Shown here: positions 34,041 to 41,940 of the stretch, piece after piece
Position numbering within the stretch: position 1 is the first letter of the stretch
How the letters are laid out: each line of letters begins with the position of its first letter
Assembly: GCF_900182575.1 (NCBI RefSeq)
Contig: NZ_FXSZ01000012.1
Coordinates: forward strand, 1-53,016
Direction of reading: 5' to 3'
DNA from: Solitalea koreensis
Lineage (GTDB): Bacteria > Bacteroidota > Bacteroidia > Sphingobacteriales > Sphingobacteriaceae
DNA length: 53,016 nucleotides
Program-made: the position numbers and the translations under genes
Notes under the pieces: model-generated
What the model was told of the DNA's origin: nothing
The model's database searches: none
The model's input: the letters and a program-made list of their open reading frames with translations, nothing else

Positions 34041-34922
34041 TTATTGCTCATCAAAAAAATCTTCGTCAACCTGTTTAATTTCGTAAGTCGTTTTTACTTG
34101 TATTCCAACATTAAATTGATGCATTAAGTCAACCAACTTTTTTCCATCAATGCAAATGATTTTGTGATGTGCAGAGCGAGCTTTCTCCAAAGCCTTATTA
34201 TCAAAATCTGAAGTAGTGACAAACACCCCTTTATTAGTGTCGCCACTCATCGCTCCAATGAAATTCCTAATATCGGTCTCTCTTACTTTACCATCATTAA
34301 ATCTTTTAGCCTGAATATAAATTTTATCCAAGCCTAGTTGGTCTTCATTAATAATTCCATCTATTCCGCCGTCTCCTGATTTGGCTGTTTCAATGAATTC
34401 TCCATATCCCATTTTTTTAAGAAGCCTTAAAACAACCTTTTCGAAAAAGTATGGGTTAGTTCCCTTGAGTTTAGCTAATAATTCAGTTTTTACATCATCG
34501 TCAATTCTCTTGAAACCTTCGTCAATTAAGTCCTGTGGAGATGAAACGTTAGTTTCAGAAATTGTATTTGTGTTAGATTTTGCAGTTTCTTGTTTATAAA
34601 AGTCAAAAAGCGAAGATTCATTTTCCAAGTCTCTTACATTCAAACTCGCAGAATGGTTTTTGCCCTTTTCTGTTGTTTGCACATAACCTCTTTCAGGAAA
34701 AAAAACATAACCACCCTTTTTTAAATAGGATTTCCCCCAAGCTATTCTATTGTCGATAAGCAAATCACCTGATTTTGTTTCTTGTCTCAGTTGTTCCTCG
34801 GATAGTTCAGAGTAAAATCTTGCCTTTACTTCGTCTATTAGGTCACGGGTTTTATAGATTTTACCTGTCTTTAAAGTTTCCAGTATTGGTAAAAATGTTT
34901 CGTCAAACTTAGGGATGTCCAT
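34041..34922 (-). CDS. Mrr-like restriction endonuclease
   Basis: Mrr enzymes cut methylated DNA. In 293 residues I see an N-terminal winged-helix region (about 1-95, ILETLKTGKIYKTRDLIDEV and SYLKKGGYVFFPERGYVQTTEKG), a linker, and a C-terminal Mrr_cat domain (about 160-275) with FEKVVLRLLKKMGYGE, GDGGIDGII and the catalytic IYIQAKRF (the D...QxK motif of the PD-(D/E)xK fold). The domains match a complete enzyme. It stands alone, with no adjacent methylase. A Dam-type methylase is encoded at 4.8 kb in the same window, so the two must be compatible if both are active. Confidence 0.87.
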   Translation of the reverse strand: MDIPKFDETFLPILETLKTGKIYKTRDLIDEVKARFYSELSEEQLRQETKSGDLLIDNRIAWGKSYLKKGGYVFFPERGYVQTTEKGKNHSASLNVRDLENESSLFDFYKQETAKSNTNTISETNVSSPQDLIDEGFKRIDDDVKTELLAKLKGTNPYFFEKVVLRLLKKMGYGEFIETAKSGDGGIDGIINEDQLGLDKIYIQAKRFNDGKVRETDIRNFIGAMSGDTNKGVFVTTSDFDNKALEKARSAHHKIICIDGKKLVDLMHQFNVGIQVKTTYEIKQVDEDFFDEQ

Positions 34923-35084
34923 ATCTATTTGGATGTTGCGTTAAATAGTAATAAAAGCAGGTTGTCCTAAAAAACTCACTATAGATTTTTACCTTTCGCT
35001 TAAAAAACACTGGATCTCCAAAGTGTTAAGCTTTTCGCGTCACTTTGATGGTTTCCATGATACTTTTGAGAAACAGCCTACTGT

Positions 35085-36158
35085 TTAAATTTTTGAATTC
35101 TTATTGCGTAACCAATGATCGGCTAAAACGAGTGCCGTCATGGCCTCCACGATAGGAACCGCTCTAGGGACTACGCATGGATCATGCCGGCCTTTGCCAT
35201 GCAGTTCAACCGCATTGCCATCTTTATCGACCGTAGCCTGACCTTGCATAATGGTGGCCACCGGTTTAAAAGCGACATTGAAAAAAATATCCTGTCCGTT
35301 GGAGATTCCTCCCTGAATACCTCCTGAGTAATTAGTTTTGGTAGAAAAATCGGTTTCAAAAAGATCATTGTGTTCAGAACCTAGCATGCTGGCGCCATCG
35401 AACCCAGATCCGTATTCGAAACCATGTACAGCATTGATGCTAAGCATGGCTTTGCCCAAATCGGCATGGAGCTTATCAAAAACCGGTTCACCTAATCCAA
35501 CCGGAACTTTTTTAGCCACGCAGGTAATCACTCCGCCAACGGTATCTCCGGCTTTACGCACCTGATCAATGTATTGAATCATTTGCTCGGCCATTTCAGG
35601 GTCAGCGCAACGCAGAATGTTGTTTTCGGCAGATGCTAAATCAAGCTCTTGATAAGTCTTGTCGAGTTTCATTTTTCCTACACGACTAACATAGGCGTTA
35701 ATTTCAATACCGGCTACTTGCTTTAAGAACATTTTGGCTACCGCACCGGCTGCTACGCGAGCGGCCGTTTCGCGGGCAGATGACCGTCCGCCACCGCGAT
35801 GGTCGCGAATGCCGTATTTAGCCTGATAGGTATAATCGGCATGCGAAGGACGGAAAGCGCCAACGTTATGGTCGTAATCTTTTGAGCGTTGATCTTCATT
35901 CGGAATCAAAAAAGTAATAGGCGTACCCGTTGATTTTCCTTCAAATGTTCCGGATAGAATTTGTGCTGTATCCGACTCTTTGCGTTGGGTCGTGATCTTT
36001 GATTGGCCGGGTTTACGGCGATCAAGATCTGATTGAACTTGATTTAAGTCAATATTCAAGCCTGCCGGACAGCCATCAATAATGACTCCGATTGCAACTC
36101 CATGTGATTCACCAAAAGTGCTTATTTTAAATGCTTGTCCGAATGTATTTCCAGCCAT
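35085..36158 (-). CDS. aroC: Chorismate synthase
   Basis: This enzyme makes chorismate from 5-enolpyruvylshikimate 3-phosphate with reduced FMN, the last step of the shikimate pathway. The 357 residues carry the family signatures FGESHG-x-x-IGVIIDG near the start, DLDRRKPGQS, YGIRDHRGGGRSSARETAARVAAGA and, at the C-terminal part, GKGRHDPCVVPRAVPIVEAM. Length is normal. It is the last gene of the minus-strand aromatic cluster, 70 bp after the toxin gene. Confidence 0.96.
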   Translation of the reverse strand: MAGNTFGQAFKISTFGESHGVAIGVIIDGCPAGLNIDLNQVQSDLDRRKPGQSKITTQRKESDTAQILSGTFEGKSTGTPITFLIPNEDQRSKDYDHNVGAFRPSHADYTYQAKYGIRDHRGGGRSSARETAARVAAGAVAKMFLKQVAGIEINAYVSRVGKMKLDKTYQELDLASAENNILRCADPEMAEQMIQYIDQVRKAGDTVGGVITCVAKKVPVGLGEPVFDKLHADLGKAMLSINAVHGFEYGSGFDGASMLGSEHNDLFETDFSTKTNYSGGIQGGISNGQDIFFNVAFKPVATIMQGQATVDKDGNAVELHGKGRHDPCVVPRAVPIVEAMTALVLADHWLRNKNSKI

Positions 36159-36228
36159 TTTTTAGTATTGGGATATTTGAGTATTTAGAAATCAGGTTTC
36201 AGTTGGGAGTGTTGTCTTGATTTGTACG

Positions 36229-36531
36229 TTATAAATCCTTTTTTATTTTTTGGGGATTTTGTCGGGTGTCAAAAATGGTAACTACTTTAATTTGCTTGGA
36301 GTCAAATCGGTAATATAAGGTTGTCTGTTTAGTTATCACACATTTATGTAAACCTCGTTCAATTTGTGACTCAGGAAAACTTTCGGGGTGTTCTTTAATA
36401 ACGTCAATAAATTGATCAATTTTTTTTACAAAATCACGCTTGGCTTTTAATGACCAGTTTTCGATCAGATAATTGAATAAGTTTTCTAATTTATTTTCAG
36501 CTAATTTTGAAATAACTACTTTTCTACCCAT
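36229..36531 (-). CDS. RelE/ParE-family toxin
   Basis: This 100-residue protein has the ParE/RelE fold pattern: VVISKLAENKLENLFNYLIENWSLKAKRDFVKKIDQFIDVI, then a strand-rich half with GLHKCVITKQTTLYYRFDSKQIKVVTIFDTRQNPQKI. Such toxins hit gyrase or cut mRNA at the ribosome. The gene shares one base with the preceding antitoxin stop, the usual coupling. It sits inside the aromatic amino-acid cluster between aroA and aroC. Confidence 0.83.
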   Translation of the reverse strand: MGRKVVISKLAENKLENLFNYLIENWSLKAKRDFVKKIDQFIDVIKEHPESFPESQIERGLHKCVITKQTTLYYRFDSKQIKVVTIFDTRQNPQKIKKDL

Positions 36532-36752
36532 TATCTATGTTTTGCCATAAAGGTTTCGTAGTCGGTAGTTTTTCCTTGGTCTATTTCCTGAGAAGCTTCT
36601 TTGATCTCTTTTTGTTGGATTGGAGTCAACTCGTCCCAAAGATCAGTTGTTTTTTCTTTTTTGAAGATTTGTTTAATTGACTGAATAATCTTAGGGTCGT
36701 TGGTGTTTAATACCAATTTTGCTAGTTCTATTTTTTCCGCTTGAATATTCAT
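36531..36752 (-). CDS. Antitoxin of a RelE/ParE-type module
   Basis: The 73-residue protein has an N-terminal helical DNA-binding-like segment and an acidic tail (PIQQKEIKEASQEIDQGKTTDYETFMAKHR) that normally wraps the toxin. The antitoxin precedes the toxin and overlaps it by one base. It begins 52 bp after the aroA stop in the same direction, so it may be transcribed with the aro genes or from its own promoter. Confidence 0.78.
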   Translation of the reverse strand: MNIQAEKIELAKLVLNTNDPKIIQSIKQIFKKEKTTDLWDELTPIQQKEIKEASQEIDQGKTTDYETFMAKHR

Positions 36753-36804
36753 CTCTTAACTCTTTCTAACAAAAATAATAATTCTTAATCCAATTAAGTT
36801 AGTT

Positions 36805-38073
36805 TCAGTTCCTTATTTCAGTTTCTAGCTCCTTACACTCAAACCCTACTTTTGTTAAATCTTCCCAGAAAGAAGGATAGGATTTACCTGTTACAGCAGG
36901 ATCTTCAATTTCAAGACTTCCATTGGTGATCGCTAAGGGAGCAAAAGCCATTGCCATACGATGATCGTGGTAAGTATTGATAAAAGCCATGCTGTCACTT
37001 TTGATTTGAATACTATCGCAATCTATGTGATAGCTGAGTTCATCTTGAGTCATCGACACGCCAAACTTGGCTAGTTCATTTTGTAAGGCTAAAACCCGGT
37101 CGGTTTCTTTAATCTTTAAACTTTCCAAGCCGGTGAACGTACAGTTATGCTTCAAAGCCGCACAGGTTACAGCCAATGTTTGAGCAATATCCGGGCAGTG
37201 TTCAAAGTCGATAAAGTCAACAGAAATCGGTCTGTTTTCCTTTGTTAGTCGTATTCCATCTTTTAGAAACTCGGTACTCACTCCAAAGTTTTCCATGATT
37301 TTTGCCGCTACACTGTCTCCTTGTAAACTATGGCCTTTTAAACCGATAAGCTTAATGTCAGCTTCATCAGCTAAGGCAACCATTGAATACCAATACGAAG
37401 CGCCGCTCCAATCGGGTTCAATGTATAAATCATTAGGTTGATATTCCTGCTTGCTAATACTAATTGTATTTCCGGTCCAATCGTGTTTAATGCCCAATTC
37501 AGCCATCATTGCTAAGGTCATTTCAATGTACGGACGAGAGGCAACACCTCCTATTAGATTCAGAATTAAACCTTTTGGTAGTGTAGGAGCAATCATGAGC
37601 AAAGCAGAAATATACTGACTGCTTACACTTCCATCAATCGAAATTTCATTGGTGAGTTCAAGGTTTTTACCTCGGATGCGCAAAGGAGGAAAGCCTTCGT
37701 TCCCTGCATATTCAATATCAGCACCTAATAATCGTAAGGCATCAACTAATAACTTGACCGGGCGCTCCAGCATGCGATGAGTTCCGGTTAAGATCCATTC
37801 TCCTGGAGTAACCGATAAAAAAGCAGTAAGAAATCGCATGGCTGTACCCGCAGGACCTACATCAATTGTTGTTTGTTGAGTTTTAATATCAACGTTCAGG
37901 ATTTTTGATAAAGTAACGGTATCATCAGCTATCGACAGATTTCTTATCTCAAAAGGTTTTTTGCATAAGGCTTGCATAATAAGCGCACGATTGCTTTCAC
38001 TTTTTGAGCCAGGCAATGAGATTTCGCCTTTAATAATTTTGTCCGATTTGCTTACGAGGATGCTTGTGTTCAT
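36805..38073 (-). CDS. aroA: 5-enolpyruvylshikimate-3-phosphate synthase
   Basis: EPSP synthase joins PEP to shikimate 3-phosphate. I chose ATG 38073 (MNTSILVSKSDKI), giving 422 residues; an ATG 21 bp upstream lacks conservation. Signatures are LPGSKSESNRALIMQAL near 27, GPAGTAMRFLTAF around 90, SVSSQYISALLMIAP, the late NTYHDHRMAMAFAP and a C-terminal PSFWEDLTKVG. Length is normal. It belongs to the pheA-DAHP-synthase-aroA series on the minus strand. Confidence 0.95.
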   Translation of the reverse strand: MNTSILVSKSDKIIKGEISLPGSKSESNRALIMQALCKKPFEIRNLSIADDTVTLSKILNVDIKTQQTTIDVGPAGTAMRFLTAFLSVTPGEWILTGTHRMLERPVKLLVDALRLLGADIEYAGNEGFPPLRIRGKNLELTNEISIDGSVSSQYISALLMIAPTLPKGLILNLIGGVASRPYIEMTLAMMAELGIKHDWTGNTISISKQEYQPNDLYIEPDWSGASYWYSMVALADEADIKLIGLKGHSLQGDSVAAKIMENFGVSTEFLKDGIRLTKENRPISVDFIDFEHCPDIAQTLAVTCAALKHNCTFTGLESLKIKETDRVLALQNELAKFGVSMTQDELSYHIDCDSIQIKSDSMAFINTYHDHRMAMAFAPLAITNGSLEIEDPAVTGKSYPSFWEDLTKVGFECKELETEIRN

Positions 38074-38082
38074 AGTATAATG

Positions 38083-38156
38083 TCCATGGACCATTGCTCA
38101 TAGTCCATGGAAATAAATCGTTTTATTTTTTAAATTCCATGGACTATTGACCATGG
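38083..38156. repeat. Four copies of CCATGG between aroA and the DAHP synthase gene
   Basis: TCCATGGA occurs at 38083-38090, 38104-38111 and 38136-38143, and ACCATGGA at 38150-38157. The palindromes are joined by GACTATTGACC-like spacers, forming a short palindromic tandem array. Confidence 0.75.
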
Positions 38157-38166
38157 ACTATTAACT

Positions 38167-39267
38167 CTATTGCTCTACCGGTTTTTCATTCATGATATCC
38201 GTTTGGCGACGAATTGATTCGCTGTGGATTAGATCCAATAAACGGTGAGTGAAATTTTCGCTTAAGTTTAATGCTTGTGCAAATGCGGTGCGTTTTGCAA
38301 TGATTTCTTCCCAACGATTAACCTGTAGAATCGTTACGTCATTATCACGTTTGTACTCCCCAATTTTTTCAACGATTTGCATACGTTCAGCCATTTTCTG
38401 AATGATTAAATCATCTAACTTGTCAATGTTCTGACGTAGCTGCTCTAGTTTACTTACAAATTCAATGTTTTCTGATTCAGCTTTACGCAGGGTTAAATTG
38501 CCAATCAGTTTTGATAACGCTTCAGGAGTTACCTGTTGTTTGGCATCGGTCCATGCTGCTGCAGGGTTTATATGACTTTCGATCATTAAGCCTTGCATGT
38601 CAAGATCCATCGCTTTTTGTGAGATGTATGAAATTAACTCACGATTGCCGCAAATATGACTTGGGTCAACAATGATTGGTAATTCAGGATGCTGAGTTTT
38701 CAAGGCAATTGCCATTTCCCACATTGGTTCATTGCGGAAAGCTGATTTTTCGAATGAAGAAAATCCACGGTGAATGGCTGCAATTTTTCTAATACCTGCA
38801 TTGTAGAGGCGCTCAATGCCGCCAATCCATAATGAAAGATCAGGGTTTACAGGGTTTTTAACCAACATCGGAATGTCAACGCCTTTCAAGGCATCAGCAA
38901 TTTCTTGTACTGAAAAAGGATTTACCGTAGTTCGTGCACCAACCCATAACATGTCCACCCCGGCTTCCAATGCTTCTTCTACGTGTTTGGCAGTTGCAAC
39001 TTCGCAGGTTACAGGCATGCCTGTTTCTGCTTTTACTTTTTTTAACCATTCAAGAGCAATCGTGCCATGGCCTTCGAACTCACCCGGACGAGTACGCGGT
39101 TTCCAAACGCCAGCGCGATAAACGCTTACTTTTCCGGTTCGTTTTAACTCTTTTGCAGTAGCTAAAACCTGTTCTTCGCTTTCAGCGCTACAAGGGCCGG
39201 CGATCAGGAGAGGGTTGCCTACCGATGGGAACCATTCGTTAATTGGGGTGATGTCGAATACTTTCAT
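38167..39267 (-). CDS. Bifunctional DAHP synthase / chorismate mutase
   Basis: The N-terminal part (about 1-260) is a class-I DAHP synthase, which condenses PEP and erythrose 4-phosphate: IAGPCSAES, GVWKPRTRPGEFEG, IHRGFSSFEKS and VDPSHICGNRELI are present. The C-terminal part (about 270-355) is an AroQ-type chorismate mutase helix bundle with LRQNIDKLDDLIIQKMAERMQIVEKIGEYKRDN. Fusion of the two is known in Bacteroidota and links the first pathway step to the branch towards Phe/Tyr. The 366-residue length is normal. It follows pheA by 161 bp with a microsatellite in the gap, and probably belongs to the attenuated pheA transcript. Confidence 0.94.
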   Translation of the reverse strand: MKVFDITPINEWFPSVGNPLLIAGPCSAESEEQVLATAKELKRTGKVSVYRAGVWKPRTRPGEFEGHGTIALEWLKKVKAETGMPVTCEVATAKHVEEALEAGVDMLWVGARTTVNPFSVQEIADALKGVDIPMLVKNPVNPDLSLWIGGIERLYNAGIRKIAAIHRGFSSFEKSAFRNEPMWEMAIALKTQHPELPIIVDPSHICGNRELISYISQKAMDLDMQGLMIESHINPAAAWTDAKQQVTPEALSKLIGNLTLRKAESENIEFVSKLEQLRQNIDKLDDLIIQKMAERMQIVEKIGEYKRDNDVTILQVNRWEEIIAKRTAFAQALNLSENFTHRLLDLIHSESIRRQTDIMNEKPVEQ

Positions 39268-39333
39268 AATGTGTGTGGGCTTTATTATATGATTACGGGT
39301 TGTGTGTAATTAATTTTAAATTTGGGTTATGGG

Positions 39334-39354
39334 TTACGAGTTACGAGTTACGAG
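39334..39354. repeat. (TTACGAG)3 heptamer array between pheA and the DAHP synthase gene
   Basis: Three perfect TTACGAG units follow a degenerate GGTTATGG copy. The surrounding 39268-39428 gap holds no other feature. Confidence 0.7.
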
Positions 39355-39428
39355 TTGTTGTTGGGTTTATCTTTCCCTATCGGCCATTCAACTCTAACTT
39401 TCATCTTTTAACCTTCAAGTCTGAATTC

Positions 39429-40256
39429 CTATTTCATGGGATTCTTTTTATATTCTCCCATTACCGCCAGATTCGTAACTGCCTTAAGTAACTTTCGCAT
39501 GCAATGGTCGTATTGCTTTTCTTCTTCCCATTCCAAATCCACATAGAAATTATATTCACTCGGTTTGCCAATAATTGGCATTGATTGAATCTTAGTTAAG
39601 TTAATATGGTTTTCAGAGAAAATGTTTAAAACTTTTGCTAATGAGCCAATTGTGTGTCCAACTTGAAAGCAAATGGAAGATTTGTTTACTCCTGCAATAT
39701 CCTGTTGATCTTTAGCCAAAATGAGGAAACGAGTGAAGTTCTTTTTATTGGACTCTATTCTCCTTTCTAAAACCTCAAGATCATAAAGTTTTGCCGCAGA
39801 AAGATTAGCAATGGCCACTGTGTCTAATAAGTTGTTTTCGCGAATGTTGCGAGCACAAGCGGCGGTATCACTTTTTTCCAGTACTTCCAAATTTGGAAAC
39901 TCTTCAAAAAACTCCCCGCATTGACGGATGGCAATAGGATGTGAATGAACATATTTCACATCTTCAAATTTTACTCCGGGTAATGCCAGTAAATGTAGCT
40001 GAATGTGTAAATACACTTCACCAACAATTGGAAAGTTGTATTCACGTAAAAGATTATAATTAGGTAACAAACTTCCTGCAATTGAATTTTCGATGGCCAT
40101 GACTGCAAAATCTGCCTTATTGTTTTTTAAGGCTTCGCAGGTTTGTTTGAAGGTTGTACACTCTACAACCTCCACGTTATCACCAAAATATTTTAATGCG
40201 GCTTCTTCGTGAAAAGAAGCCTTAATTCCTTGTATTGCTACTCTGGGTGTGTTCAT
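39429..40256 (-). CDS. pheA: Prephenate dehydratase
   Basis: The enzyme converts prephenate to phenylpyruvate in Phe synthesis. The 275 residues open VAIQGIKASFHEEAALKYFG, contain FAVMAIENSIAGSL, VYLHIQLHLLALPG, SDTAACARNIRE and the catalytic-region NFTRFLIL, and end with an ACT domain (about 195-270, SICFQVGHTIGSLAKVLNIFSENHINLTKIQSMP) that senses Phe for feedback inhibition. It is the first gene after the attenuator, so Phe controls it both allosterically and transcriptionally. Confidence 0.95.
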   Translation of the reverse strand: MNTPRVAIQGIKASFHEEAALKYFGDNVEVVECTTFKQTCEALKNNKADFAVMAIENSIAGSLLPNYNLLREYNFPIVGEVYLHIQLHLLALPGVKFEDVKYVHSHPIAIRQCGEFFEEFPNLEVLEKSDTAACARNIRENNLLDTVAIANLSAAKLYDLEVLERRIESNKKNFTRFLILAKDQQDIAGVNKSSICFQVGHTIGSLAKVLNIFSENHINLTKIQSMPIIGKPSEYNFYVDLEWEEEKQYDHCMRKLLKAVTNLAVMGEYKKNPMK

Positions 40257-40271
40257 AATTGCTTTGTAAAT

Positions 40272-40305
40272 AAAAAAGTCCCGGCGTTTGCGCCGGGACT
40301 TTTTT
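40272..40305 (-). terminator. Attenuator terminator upstream of pheA
   Basis: AAAAAAGTCCCGGCG and CGCCGGGACTTTTTT form a perfect 15-bp stem with a 4-nt loop and an in-stem T tract, 16 bp before the pheA ATG. Being perfectly symmetrical it can work in both directions. On the minus strand its 5' arm can instead pair with the leader (40336-40344). Confidence 0.9.
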
Positions 40306-40333
40306 ATGTGTGTATCTTATGTGTACCTACATA

Positions 40334-40396
40334 CTAGTCCCGGCTCTCACTAAAAAAGTAAAAGTAACCAAACCAATATGCGTTGTGTGATCTCAT
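40334..40396 (-). CDS. pheL: pheA attenuation leader peptide, 20 residues
   Basis: On the minus strand ATG 40396 opens a 20-codon frame ending in TAG at 40334. It encodes M-R-S-H-N then AYWFGYFYFF then S-E-S-R-D. It has four Phe, three Tyr and one Trp, eight aromatics in nine of ten consecutive residues bar one Gly. This is the hallmark of a leader peptide whose translation senses charged aromatic tRNAs. The codons after the Phe run and the stop codon overlap the antiterminator arm GCCGGGACT (40344-40336). It is preceded by a consensus promoter. Confidence 0.88.
   Translation of the reverse strand: MRSHNAYWFGYFYFFSESRD
40336..40344 (-). promoter_or_regulatory. Antiterminator arm of the pheA attenuator
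   Basis: GCCGGGACT in the leader RNA is identical to the terminator's 3' arm and pairs in all nine positions with AGTCCCGGC of its 5' arm (40300-40292). Ribosome stalling at the Phe codons would leave it free to prevent terminator formation; a ribosome at the stop codon would mask it. Confidence 0.8.
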
Positions 40397-40416
40397 TTTT
40401 TGTTTTTCGATTAATA

Positions 40417-40447
40417 CAAACCTATACTTATTTTTCTTAAAAACAAA
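40417..40447 (-). promoter_or_regulatory. Promoter of the pheA leader
   Basis: On the minus strand it is TTTG, exactly 19 nt, then TAGGTTTG, a full match to TTTG-N19-TAnnTTTG. The -7 box ends 20 bp before the leader ATG. Confidence 0.85.
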
Positions 40448-40649
40448 AGTTTTTCAATAATAAATAATAAAAATAAATGCTTTTGTGTGTTTTGTTGTTG
40501 ATTTGCTAATTATTTAGCATTTGTTTGGTAATTGTCTTAATGATTTTGAGGTTTTGTGATGAGTTTATATATGTCAAAATGATTGTCTTCTTAAGTTGAA
40601 GTTGAGCAGTTTTTAGAAAACCTGCACTGTCCAGCTCTCGCCTTAGCTC

Positions 40650-40682
40650 AGCGGATACACGACTTGAAGTCGTATATCCGCT
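40650..40682. repeat. Long intergenic hairpin between aroB and the pheA promoter
   Basis: AGCGGATACACGACT and AGTCGTATATCCGCT pair with one mismatch around a 3-nt loop. It lies 33 bp beyond the aroB stop and may be its terminator or a dispersed palindrome. The remaining 40448-40649 shows no gene. Confidence 0.6.
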
Positions 40683-40715
40683 CACAATTTGGAATACTGA
40701 TTTTTCTAAGAAAAG

Positions 40716-41786
40716 CTATTTGATCAATCCGTTATAAAATTTTATTGATTCCACGATCTCATCTTCTTCGCAATAGAAATTTATAGAGGATGTGCCGATG
40801 CTGTTTAGCAGGGTGAAATTGATTTTGTCGCTTTCGTTTTTCTTGTCATTTTTCATGTAGGCCATGATCTCGGCAAATGCCATTTCATTCACTTTATAAG
40901 CCGGATATACCGAAAGAATATAATCGTAAATTTCTTTAAACTCCTCCTGACTTAATCCTGAATGTTTAACTGATAGCCAGCTTTCGCATATCATGCCGAT
41001 TGCAATAGCTTCACCATGAGATAACGGATTTTCATCTGTTTGCAAAGAGTAGCTTTCAACTGCATGACCGATCGTATGCCCGAAATTTAATTTCTTGCGG
41101 ATATTTTTTTCATGCGGATCTTCCGTTACGATCTCATTCTTTATTTCTACCGAACGATGAATAAGTTCATCATCAATTTTTTCAATTCCTGCCGCCTTTG
41201 TCTTTTCAAAATAAGCTTTGTCCATAATCAAGCCGTGTTTAATGATTTCGGCAAAACCAGAAACCAGTTGACGTTTAGGTAAAGTTTCGAGAAAGGCAGT
41301 GTCGATGATCACTTTTTGGGGATTGCTGAATGTGCCGATGATATTTTTGATGTTATCAATATCAATTCCTGTTTTCCCCCCAACTGAAGCATCTACTTGC
41401 GAAAGTAGGGTAGTAGGGATTTGTAAAAAATCAATGCCTCGCTTATAAGTGGCGGCCGCAAAACTTCCCATATCGGTAGTAACGCCTCCGCCTAAGTTTA
41501 TCATCAATCCTTTGCGGTCTGCACCAAAATCAAGCAGCATTTTCCAAATTCCAATGCAGATGTCAATGTTCTTACTTTCTTCGCCCGCATCAATTTCAAT
41601 AATGTCGTATTCAACATCTCCGGCTAAATTCATAGCAATAATCGGATAGCAATGTTCAGAAGTGTTGCTGTCAACCAGGAAAAATATTTTGGAATAGCTA
41701 TTCTTGTTCAAGAAATCAATCAATAGTTCTGATGCATCACCAAAAACTACTTCATATCCAGTGCTTTTAATAGAATTTAGAGTCAT
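40716..41786 (-). CDS. aroB: 3-dehydroquinate synthase
   Basis: This NAD- and metal-dependent enzyme makes 3-dehydroquinate in the shikimate pathway. I chose ATG 41786 (MTLNSIKSTG), 356 residues, because the other ATG at 41795 lies inside the -7 promoter element. Signatures are INLGGGVTTDMGSFAAATYKRGI, TTLLSQVDASVGGKTGID (about 130), the metal-binding KLNFGHTIGHAVES (about 245) and HGEAIAIGM. Length is normal. It is the separately promoted first gene of the minus-strand aromatic cluster. Confidence 0.95.
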   Translation of the reverse strand: MTLNSIKSTGYEVVFGDASELLIDFLNKNSYSKIFFLVDSNTSEHCYPIIAMNLAGDVEYDIIEIDAGEESKNIDICIGIWKMLLDFGADRKGLMINLGGGVTTDMGSFAAATYKRGIDFLQIPTTLLSQVDASVGGKTGIDIDNIKNIIGTFSNPQKVIIDTAFLETLPKRQLVSGFAEIIKHGLIMDKAYFEKTKAAGIEKIDDELIHRSVEIKNEIVTEDPHEKNIRKKLNFGHTIGHAVESYSLQTDENPLSHGEAIAIGMICESWLSVKHSGLSQEEFKEIYDYILSVYPAYKVNEMAFAEIMAYMKNDKKNESDKINFTLLNSIGTSSINFYCEEDEIVESIKFYNGLIK

Positions 41787-41792
41787 AGTTTC

Positions 41793-41800
41793 CAAAATTA
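41793..41800 (-). promoter_or_regulatory. -7 promoter element of aroB
   Basis: On the minus strand the sequence is TAATTTTG, ending 6 bp before the chosen ATG at 41786; the transcript would be nearly leaderless. Confidence 0.6.
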
Positions 41801-41904
41801 CAATTTCTGATTAAATACCATCGGTTAATTGGAGTAAACCATAGCATTCATTTTTTGTTCTTTCATGAAAATAATATGTTTTTGAGGCTAGTTGAGTGGA
41901 AATG

Positions 41905-41936
41905 TTTGAAGAGCGTGGGTCAAAAACATATCTTTG
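41905..41936 (+). promoter_or_regulatory. Promoter of the proline dehydrogenase gene
   Basis: TTTG (41905-41908), a 20-nt spacer, then TATCTTTG (41929-41936), one base longer than the usual spacing. It ends 4 bp before the ATG at 41941. Confidence 0.75.
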
Positions 41937-41940
41937 CAGC

